24,542 nucleotides of DNA from Sphacelaria rigidula (Eukaryota > Phaeophyceae > Sphacelariales). The notes below the pieces were generated by a model, which worked only from the letters and a program-made list of their open reading frames with translations, was not told where the DNA came from and ran no database searches. Position 1 is the stretch's first letter, and every line of letters begins with the position of its first letter. Location: contig CAXNAA020000198.1 of assembly GCA_964200075.2 (NCBI GenBank), positions 1 through 24,542 of the forward strand. Direction: 5' to 3'. This document shows positions 10,601 through 18,000 of this stretch, piece after piece. The position numbers and the translations under genes are program-made.

Positions 10601-12936
10601 ACGTAAGACACAGGATTTTCGCCACGCTGAAGAATCAAGCGGAGGTCAGGCGTTAGGACTAGGATATTCGGGGCAATGGCGCCTCCTGGAAAGCCCTCTC
10701 CCTCCGCGCCAACCGTTGCGCAAAGTCCCACAGCCGCGCGGCAAGGAATCACGAATGCTTCCTTCACAACAATCGACCCGTTGTCGATCGTATTCAAGTC
10801 ACCGTCCGCCAAGGCGGCGGCGGTTGTGGCTGTGTCGTTCACACAGATGGACAGCGCGCGCAGTCTCTCGCTCTGTGCCCCAACCAGACAGACGAGAAAT
10901 TCCCGTTGAGAACCAGAACCAGCGTTTTGTGTGGCCGTGGACTGTTGACCCTCGCCCGGACTTCCAGCTGCCGCGCAGAATGCATGCTTCACAGCTGAGG
11001 AACAGTCTTCGGGTTCCCGCCACAGAAGCGACAGTCCGTGATGTGGGCGAATAGGCTGAGCCTCATCATCCTCCTCTTCTTCATCCTCTAGAATTGTGTT
11101 TATATCGCCCACGGTTCCTACTTCACCCCCGCCAACATCTGCACCTCCTAGGAGGCGAGAAGTGTACGAGACATGGGAAGTTTCATCTCCGACCCCACGC
11201 ACCCCACCACCGCCAAAACCGTCGCCACGTGCTAAGATCGGCGCGGGTGCAATGCCCAGGGCAGAATGTCCAAGGCCCAGCGCATTCGCCAGGGCTTCGT
11301 TGCGCGTGTTGCCCGGAGCGATCCAAGAGATATTACTTCCCGTTGAGGTGCGACGCCCTGCACCGCCGGAGACCCGCCCGCGCCCCGTGCTGCCCCCGAC
11401 CCGGGAGATGTTTCCGACGCTTAGCCTGTCTCTGGGAAGACGGCTGGCGCCGGCGCCACCCCCCAAGACGGAGTCGATCATGCTGAACGCCGTGACTGAT
11501 GAAGAAGAATCCAGTGCCGAGACGCCAAGAAGGGTACTACTCAGGCCGCTCGATTCAACAGGCGCCGACATTGCTGACGATGCGCGCCAGGTGTCGTTAC
11601 CGGACGATTTATGAATCAGTGGACCCAAAATAGATACGTCTGCTCCAGCTGCCACCGCCTGGGCCTCTCCCATCAGCTCCGCCTCCATCTCCGACTTTGG
11701 GCCTGATTGTTGCTCCTCTGGCGGTTCTGGCACTGGAAGCACAAGCCAAAGGGAATGCCGTCGTCGTCCGGCGTGGTATGTCAGAAGCAGGGATGAATCT
11801 GGGCCCATGCCATGGGCACCGCCGCCGCCGGCAAACACGACACGCTCTCCGACGTCGCACACAAATCGCTGGTGCTGGTCTTCCACTCCCAACTGCCGAG
11901 ATTTGTTGTTGGGCCTTTCCTTGTCCTCGCTGTCGACGTTGAGCTCCGCTGCCAACGGGGGAAGGAGAGCCACAGGCCTGAGTTCGTCGAGCGGGTGAAG
12001 CAGGGTGAAGAGCGACGGCGTGTCGGCATCGGAGAACTCGACGTCTGAGCCTGGCCCGCCGAAAGACGGGAAATCGTCGCCGACGGGATTGCGCGACTCC
12101 CCCCTTGGCCCAGCAACTGTTCCAAGATCATTGCTGAAATCATCACTGGCTTCACCAGAGAAACGCTGTACGAGCAAACCTTCCCCTAACGGCTGCAGCA
12201 GGCGCGCCTCGCAGGGCAAAGCGACATCGTACGAGTCGCCGTTGGGATAATGCACTGTGACCAAGTCCGGGGAGCGTAATATGCACACCGACCACGGCCC
12301 TCTTCGCGGCTGCCGTCGTCGTCGCCGCCATCCCTGGCCTCCCTTCTTTTGCCTCTTCTCCTCCTGCTCCTTTGCTTGACACATATCCCCCTCGCCCCTC
12401 GTATTATCTCTGGTTGCATCGCTGCCATCATGCCTAGAGCTCCATCCCACTAGCAATGTGGGGAACCTGCACCGTACAGCCTGGGAGATTGCACCATGAC
12501 CGTTGCCACCAGCTAGGCCGTGCGAGCCCGGACCCAGCACTACCGATCCGAATGAGGTGTGGGTGATCTGGCCACCAAGTGTACACCAGACGGCAGCGGT
12601 GCCCGAGCGATCGATAAAGAGCTCTTCCTGTGCAGCTGGGTCGGCAGGTGAGCTGCCGCCGCCGGCCGTGCCTCCGCAGGAGTGCCCACCGTCTACGCTT
12701 GATAGCACCACCGTGGATTGTTGATGTGGTGATGGTTTGGGGTAGTGACCCAAGTCTTGGGCATTCACAGAGCGCAACGAGCGAGTAACCGCATTCTTGA
12801 CCATTAAATCTCTGTTGATGGCGTCATGCGACATGCTGTACTGCAGGTAACCAGCGAAAACGACAGCTTGTTTAAAATGTTGCGTGCATGGTTTGGTCGC
12901 AATCCCTTGTGCCACGCATTTTCTTAGGTCATGCAT
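1449..12936 (-). CDS. APC1: Anaphase-promoting complex subunit 1 (5' part of gene, four exons in window)
   Basis: APC1 is the largest scaffold subunit of the APC/C, the nuclear and cytosolic ubiquitin ligase that triggers anaphase and mitotic exit. Exons, in order, are 12936-9559, 5992-4550, 4058-3951 and 1642-1449. Joined, they encode about 1,708 residues that follow the family order: N-terminal WD40-like propeller with a long disordered insertion, middle helical domain, then the start of the proteasome/cyclosome (PC) repeat domain. Diagnostic stretches are LFTLLHPLDELRPV, FHNGVAAGLRL, AGVGLLYQ and DREGYALACGLSLGM. All three introns are phase 0 and have GT-AG ends. Vertebrate APC1 has roughly 1,940 residues, so the last part of the PC domain and the C-terminus should lie left of position 1. 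I found no exon for it in 1-1448. Identity rests on remembered family motifs; no search was run. Confidence 0.93.
1681..1737 (+). mobile_element. R1 core fragment next to APC1 exon 4
   Basis: It carries GTACTCATTCGTTGCTTGCC, GTAGTCATTCAACCAT and CGCATCCCTA, the same core order as the other R1 copies. It starts about 40 bases upstream (in gene direction) of the exon 4 acceptor. Confidence 0.6.
1891..1975 (+). mobile_element. R1 core fragment
   Basis: It carries AAGTCATGATTCTGCATACC, GTAGTCATGAGACTGTTGAC, TTCGCATCCCTAC and GGACGGAGCA, then a G-run. Confidence 0.6.
2900..3188 (-). mobile_element. R2 MITE-like element in APC1 intron 3, reverse orientation, diverged
   Basis: The reverse complement aligns with the other two copies: GAAAATGGCCATATAGCGC, GCATGAAGTACTTCAT and GGCGACGTTGGCGAAA correspond to their interior. 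The ends are GTGATACCACGACAACC on the left and, reversed, GTGTGATAATAGCCCC on the right. It is clearly older than the other copies. Confidence 0.55.
3712..3735 (+). repeat. Isolated R2-like terminus
   Basis: GTTGGGGCTATTATCACACA repeats the right end of the R2 copy at 3170-3190. No matching interior lies beside it, so it may be a solo end or the end of a badly decayed copy. Confidence 0.45.
3828..3842 (+). repeat. Short CA microsatellite
   Basis: About seven CA units in APC1 intron 3. Confidence 0.85.
3951..4058 (-). CDS. APC1: APC1 exon 3: PC-repeat segment
   Basis: A 36-codon phase-0 exon lies between the acceptor GTGGCAG and the donor CAG|GTAACA. It encodes MLCLHVPSLLPHPF followed by AAALAGVGLLYQ, the counterpart of the family's 'IHIPALLPP...VGIGLVYQ' segment. 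Joined to exon 2 it reads ...LSTHK|MLCLHVP with no gap against the family. The open frame carries on past the donor into intron sequence, but that extension is rich in cysteine and valine and has no counterpart in APC1. Confidence 0.9.
4059..4549 (-). other. APC1 intron 2 (0.5 kb)
   Basis: A phase-0 intron, GTGATT...GGCAG, between exons 2 and 3. I see no repeat or gene in it. Confidence 0.85.
4550..5992 (-). CDS. APC1: APC1 exon 2: middle domain into PC repeats
   Basis: The exon holds 481 codons in phase 0, from the acceptor CTACAG to the donor AAG|GTGATT. It opens with VPCIRGWVRARMRT, which corresponds to the family's conserved 'P-x-I-x-x-W-V' segment; this supports starting at the acceptor, not at the internal ATG at 5959. 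Next come DLDRAPLGLALPLLEVLH and DWPAAAQELVGREDLSALR, an acidic/Gly-rich loop, then GRGMLTLGTLTPLLAEPLPI and PADVIVNLD. The first PC-repeat signatures follow: FHNGVAAGLRL, TWITYNRP, GGLLMALGLQGHL and TVGVLLGMAAARRG. Gly/His-rich and Gly/Asn-rich loops are insertions relative to animal APC1. GC content is visibly higher than in the flanking introns. Confidence 0.93.
6245..6515 (+). repeat. G-depleted low-complexity block with tandem CCAACCATCC motifs
   Basis: The plus strand has very few G residues over about 270 bases. Two units of about 70 bases, each starting TTGTCCA-AAA and containing CAACCAACC, ATCCA and ATTCA, stand in tandem. They are followed by an AT-rich stretch and a CCCTCC run. Confidence 0.7.
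6748..7382. mobile_element. R1 element with terminal inverted repeats (apparently complete copy)
   Basis: The ends are inverted copies: GAGTCATGCTACGATA starts at 6748 and its exact reverse complement ends at 7382. Similarity continues inward for about 60 bases (GTACTCAT, TTGC, TGACCA are shared). The body of about 635 bp has no transposase-sized open frame, so it is a non-autonomous DNA-transposon candidate. A target-site duplication is not clear. The left half is repeated at 8321-8632 and in fragments elsewhere in the window. Confidence 0.65.
8321..8632 (+). mobile_element. R1 copy, left 300 bp
   Basis: It aligns along its whole length with 6771-7075 of the complete R1 copy. The alignment runs from GGTGTACTCATGATCTTGC, through GGACGGAGCACG, TTCGGCGAGTCGCA and TATGGATGACAG, to AGAGACA and GTCTC. 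Substitutions are scattered, so it is an older or independently diverged copy. The inverted right end was not found. Confidence 0.7.
9559..12936 (-). CDS. APC1: APC1 exon 1: N-terminal propeller and start of middle domain
   Basis: This single exon holds 1,126 codons. Residues about 105-400 carry the first propeller blades (LFIDRSGTAAVWCT near 106, DLVTVHYPNGDSYDVALP near 224, LFTLLHPLDELRPV near 309). A strongly basic insertion (about 188-213, with RRRRR) interrupts them. Residues about 400-640 are a Ser/Gly-rich disordered linker ending in an acidic run. From about 635 the propeller resumes (GLSLLWREPED, then EFLVCLVGAQSERLRAL). The end (ALHLVLEDMK, then FADHYWRD) matches the start of the helical domain. 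The donor is ACG|GTGAGG. The ATG at 12936 follows an in-frame TAA, but a strong pyrimidine-rich acceptor (ending CTGCAG, about residue 32) followed by a second ATG (residue 35) means the true start could be residue 35 or a missed upstream exon. Confidence 0.92.
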
Positions 12937-13147
12937 GGATTATTTTTGGAATATGACCAAGGGTATGGTACACGCTGTGAACTGGAAGAGTAGTGAAATG
13001 TCGACGCTTCCATACATGCTGGACACTGCTCTTGAAAGTGCGTTTGTGCAACGGCGTAACGTAAAGCAGCGTGGAGGGGAGCGTACGGGGGGCACAAAGT
13101 GCGAGAATACTGGTCGGTTTGCTGGACAGCCATTTTCTTTGGGATTG

Positions 13148-13400
13148 GACAATTTCTACGATAGCCTCTCCCCCCAAAAAGTGCATGGTTTTGGGAGGCA
13201 AAATCTTCACATAAATCGATTTGGGAAAAGCCGAGCACAACGAGAAGTTGGGAATTCCCACGCTTGGGTTCGTTTCAGCCAAAGTCGCCAATATGATGAG
13301 ACACTTCATGCAGCCTGAACCCAAACATCAGGCGCTGTATGGCCATTTTTTTCGTGACACTTTTAAGCTGGTTTGGGGAGGGGCTATCGTAGAAAGTGTC
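13148..13400 (+). mobile_element. R2 MITE-like element, copy between the two genes
   Basis: The terminal inverted repeats are GACAATTTCTACGATAGCC on the left and, reversed, GACACTTTCTACGATAGCCC on the right, each followed by a C-run. The 253-bp interior contains GCCGAGCACAACGAGAAGTT and TTCATGCAGCCTGAA, shared with the other two copies. No coding capacity is seen. No clear target-site duplication is visible. Confidence 0.7.
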
Positions 13401-13545
13401 ATCGCAGGTAAGCAGAAAGTCAACATCACGGTGCGAAGATGAGGTGGTGTGGTGAATATCGCCAGTGAGACTCGAGGAATCTTACTCTTCGATCCTCGAA
13501 AAATGTACGCCTACAGTGTTACTGTAAAAGTATAAACGCCCCACG

Positions 13546-14639
13546 CCCTACATGTCAAGCAAGTTGGGAGCGGCACCGAACGCTGGTGGGATGGGGTTGT
13601 GCATGACGTGAACCGCATCAAGTAAGCAAGTTTCGTCATTGATCTTGCTGCAGCGGAAGTGCATGTCCAAGAGCCGAGAAATTTCAGCCTGGCGAGGATG
13701 AGGTGACCATTTTGGTGCCGATCTTTTAGCAGCAGTCGGCAGGCAGCTATATGCGAGTTGTTGTGGAAGGTGGAGAAGATCACGTCGCTGGAAGGATAAT
13801 CTTCCTAGAAGACGGAATTTTGGATGTCAGCGTTGAGCTTTCGGCAAACAAAAGCAGATAACGTTGCGCCCTATCAGTCTTGACACGAAGGCAATCGATT
13901 GCTCGAAGAGAACGAAACGTACAACGGTGTGGAGTAGTCCGGCGCCAGGTACGCCACACTTGATGCGTAAATGTGTCGAGTCAACAGTCAAACCTGTATT
14001 TAGCTTACATGGCTGACTCCGTGCTGATTCTCCACCTGCATTTGACGAACCTATAATATGTCATATACAACAGTCGTCCTGTTGCGCAAGTAGTGTCATG
14101 CACAGGTAACAACATTTTCGTGAAATTGAGAGTAGAGCGCCGGTTGAGAGTGGCTCTGATCATTCGCTTTAACTTCGCCATTTTTTCCATTCCGTGTGTG
14201 CTTTTCTTGGTCTCCAATGCTGGCGTGTGCTTACAGCTACACGTCGATATCCTACTCAGGGATATCAAGGGCCTCAGTGGGAAGCTACTACAGAAAGCAT
14301 ATCGGGCCTCGTGGAGGGGCATTTCGGAGCTGAAACGATTCATGCACTAATTGAGCGCTTTTCACTCTCAATCGTATCCTCTACTTTCAATCTCACAAAA
14401 ATACTGCTGGTGTGAACATAACGCTACAACAGGAACCCCGAAGACAGACAAAGTCACAGACGTCCCCACAGGATCCTTAGTACATACATCCCCATGAGGA
14501 GATCCGCCACCACGGTACTGTACAAAGCAGTCCGACGTATGAGGACATGATGTGTACGATGCTGAATGTGCCTAAGAAACCGGAGCTCGATAGAGAAACC
14601 TCAAGCGGGAGTGTTGTGCATACGCTCATCATGTACTGA
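13546..14639 (+). other. Possible decayed or unrecognised plus-strand coding pieces
   Basis: Pieces at 13546-13625 (GSGTERWWDGVVHDVNRIK), 13685-13861 (QPGEDEVTILVPIF, a TAG at 13727, then VVVEGGEDHVAGRIIFLEDG), 14194-14415 (ATTESISGLVEGHFGAETIH) and 14412-14639 (a TAG at 14478, then SPTYEDMMCTMLNVPKKPEL) have a protein-like composition. They lie in different frames. Both TAGs end in a TTAG that could also be a splice acceptor. I do not recognise a family; an old transposon or virus-like remnant, a real gene with missed introns, or chance are all possible. Confidence 0.2.
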
Positions 14640-14993
14640 CCTGCTGACCTCAACGACTACCTATCTCTTTCGTACACTCAGACAGGAACACCACCGACCG
14701 TGCGACACAGACCCTGCTGCTGGATAGGATAGTATCGTCGACACCATCGGCTCACATTTCCCGTTGACATGACGTCATCTGATGGAGGAAATTCCACTTC
14801 CATCATGAGTCTAAACAACGGTGTGCCGACATATGGCAACGAAGAGAGCACAGCCGGGCCCGCTGGCCTCCTCTGTCTCCACTGAACATCGTGCTCTTCC
14901 GGATTGAGATCTGGGGGTTGAGCGATTGTACTGCTGACGGTATGGTTGATCTCCTCAGCACTGACGAGGCTACGCCCACATACAAAAAAGGCA

Positions 14994-15077
14994 TCAGATC
15001 TTCGCCGCCGCTTCATCGAGAGCAGCTATCTCATCCGGAGAAAGTCGCCATCCAAGCGCGCCGCAGTTCTCAGCCGC
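14994..15077 (-). CDS. AKR exon 9: C-terminus and stop
   Basis: The 84-nt last exon encodes AAENCGALGWRLSPDEIAAL then DEAAAKI and a TGA stop at 14996-14994. The acceptor is CATGACAG in phase 0. Relative to plant members the tail after the last helix is short, ending soon after the DEIAALDEAAAK helix. Confidence 0.93.
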   Translation of the reverse strand, partial: AAENCGALGWRLSPDEIAALDEAAAKI

Positions 15078-18000
15078 CTGTCATGATGGAAAACGTAAAC
15101 AGTTACTTCTTTGGTTGGTCCGAGCATCATCGCAATTATATATCATGCGTTACCCACCACTGGTGAAAATCAAGCTGAGGCAGCGAAATGAAACGTAAAA
15201 CCGTTTTTCAACCCCATCCCTTCTTATTTTTCTCTATTATTTCACGTACGACCCCCTTTCCTGAAGCAATGCTCCAGGGGGGCGGCAATTTCTTGTCTAC
15301 TATGATTATTTCCACCGGGATCGGTTTTCTTGTACGAGTACTCCTTTGTTCCTTTCCCTTTCCCCTTTTTGATTTCTTCGTCTCCGGTTTGCTGTTTAGG
15401 TTACTCCATTCGTTCCATCTCTATTTTCCTCTTGTCATTCTTCCCCGTTGTTGAGTTTCCTCCAGCGGGTGTTTTCATTCTGTTTCTCCTTCGGTACATC
15501 TATCTTGTGGATAATGACCAAAGCTAGACCCTAAGATACTGTGTGACATTCAATCAATCAATCGAAAAACGCCATGAGCAATGCACTGCCAACCTGCCGA
15601 ATGTTCTTCGCCCCCGGAATTGGAATTGTGCCTTTCGTGATGCACCAGTTTAACGACACCTGGGCAGGAGTCTTGTCCCTGCACGAAAAAAGGCCAGGAA
15701 GGCATCGGATGGGGGTACCGGCGGGTAAGAAGACATCCTGATGTTTAATTCAGGGACCAGGGCATCCCCAGGGTGCGCCTACTTGAGCTCTGCACGACAA
15801 TCCGCGGGCTGTATGGGTTGTCATGGAGTTGAGAATCTCGGACCATGCTCTATCGACGTGACCAGACGAACATACTCGTTGATACAACCTCTTGCAGGTA
15901 CTGGAATGGTTGTTGTGACTTCATCTGTAGACGCAAGTGAACATTGGTGCGTTCGTCTTCGAGCAGGGGCGCGATCCGGACAACAAAGCACTTCACGCAC
16001 CTGGGTGTTCCGATTTCCTTTAGTTTATCGACCAGCGGCGCTACTTTCGGGAGTTGCTTCTTGAACAATCGCCGTCGAGGTCCGCTGGGAAATCATCGCA
16101 CACAACACACAGGGGAATGAAAATGAGGTGGTGGCGCCGAAGGAAAGCGGGTATGCAGAGAGAGAGATAGTTCGATCGAATTGGCAAGGCAGTAGTCGGG
16201 CGTGTATGAGCAGTCTAATCGAACACAACCTTCTTCATGAGCGCTGAGACAAAGGGCATCCGTTTCGAACACACGGGCTGGTTATTTTCCAAGCGTCCCG
16301 CGGATTCACCACGTCCTGCTATTTTTCTCGAAAGCATATCATTTTGGGGGCTTGGACGCGTGTGAGCCATGGTCAAGACTCCCAGTCTGCTCTGCATCTT
16401 GTCCCTGTGGCCGCTCGGGGAAAAAACGTCTACAGACATTCCCTCTTGATGAGCACATGAAATACACACTCAGTCTGTTTTTCGGTCTATTTATACCTGG
16501 GCACGAAGTCCTTGGAATATTTTCCGGTCAGCAACCCTTGCCCCAGTGGACTGTAAGCGAGGACTTTCACATCCAACTCTTCGCAAAGCCGCAGCATGCC
16601 GCTTGTTTCCGGTTTTCTGTGTGCGGTCAGCGTGTCAGCAAAGGGAGGAGGGGGATTGAGCATTATTCTGGGCCGGGCACCATTGAGTTTTCGATTGCAA
16701 TTCATTTACAACACGTTTCCTCGTGCCTAGCTGGGTCTTACAAAAGATGAACCCGCACAATTTTCCGTGCATCTTTGCCTCAACTAGCGTTTTCTGCATC
16801 ACATCAGCTATTCATCGGAATTTCTTGGGAGAATCTTACGCGTGCGGGGAAATTTGCATGCGGAGAGTCTCTTGTCTTCGCCTTGGTACTACTGTACCAG
16901 GCGCGGAGAACAGAAGAATCGGAAAGGAGGCGACGAAGTCTGGACGTGCTATCAGGACGTGACTGACTGTACGGTGGTACTGTGGCTGAACTTCATCACT
17001 TCATGCGACAACAGCAGCACAGAGCAAGAGGCTAGCGATGTTGCACGTGACCATTGTGGCTTCGAGCTACATCCACAAATGCATCTCTGTACAGTAGAAG
17101 TCAACAGCGGAGCCACCGAACCCATCCCTTTTGTCCGCTCTGCACACATCCCAGTACAAGAAAAGTTGGCGGACTTCAGCCCAACAGCATGAAATCCAAC
17201 GATATACGCGGTTACCAATCGGGAAGCGTAAAGGTTACGATTTTTAGGTAAAACGCTCCGGCGATAGTGTGTTGCTGGGTAATTTGGTGCTTTCATTTGT
17301 TTTCTCGTGGTTATGCATCCAAATCTCGGGATCTTCGTGTGCGAGAGGGTCTGAAAAGGGGACCAATCTCAGTGTCGCTCACAAAACTTACAATATCTCA
17401 TGCTGGCTTGGTCATGATTATAAACCAGACATTTGCGCCAGCGCGCGCCACCCACCAATAACAACAACCTCATGCCGCGCTTCGAGACCAGGGTGGTGCT
17501 GGTGTACCCACGGCAGGCATCTTTCAGAGCTTGCAAATTCTCCGAGTGCAGAGATCGTGATTTTTGTTAAACGTTCACAGGGGGGGGGGGGATTGCTCAT
17601 CCCCTCCAAACCAAGATGTGATGGAGTACTCTACCGTCTTTCCCTCCAAGGGCGGATTCTCGAGGAGATTCGACGGTGTGTTTGTTGTCACGCAGCACTA
17701 CTCATCATCGCAATAACGTATGTTCGATTGCACGACGTTGAAGGCCATCCGACCAACACCATACCGCGTTCTATGATATCCATGATTGCGCCACATCTTT
17801 TCACAGCGAACAGAACAGTAAAAGCTAGTTTCTTGTTTCTCGGCCTCCGGGTAAGTAGTATCGCAAATGTTCGCGCCAATAAACTGCCTAGATCTGCGTC
17901 CCTCTTCTGCAGTTGTCCTATCTACTTGGCGAGCAAAATACCGTAAATGCTGTGCGGGATGACGCTCGGACAAGCATGCGGATGGGGTTCTCATCTGCGA

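Larger units (their letters stand above)
12937..14993. other. Intergenic region between AKR stop and APC1 start
   Basis: It contains one R2 element at 13148-13400. Between 13546 and about 14890 the plus strand has several short frames that read like protein but are broken by stops and frame changes. No promoter element for APC1 can be singled out from sequence alone. Confidence 0.6.

Noticed and set aside
10334-12250. Multiple plus-strand open frames over APC1 exon 1
   Set aside because: They are antisense shadows of the 1,126-codon exon, with no independent motifs.
17269-17946. 225-codon plus-strand open frame inside AKR intron 5
   Set aside because: It has no domain, no biased composition and no repeat of a known protein. 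The reductase exons on both sides join perfectly, so it is most likely chance.
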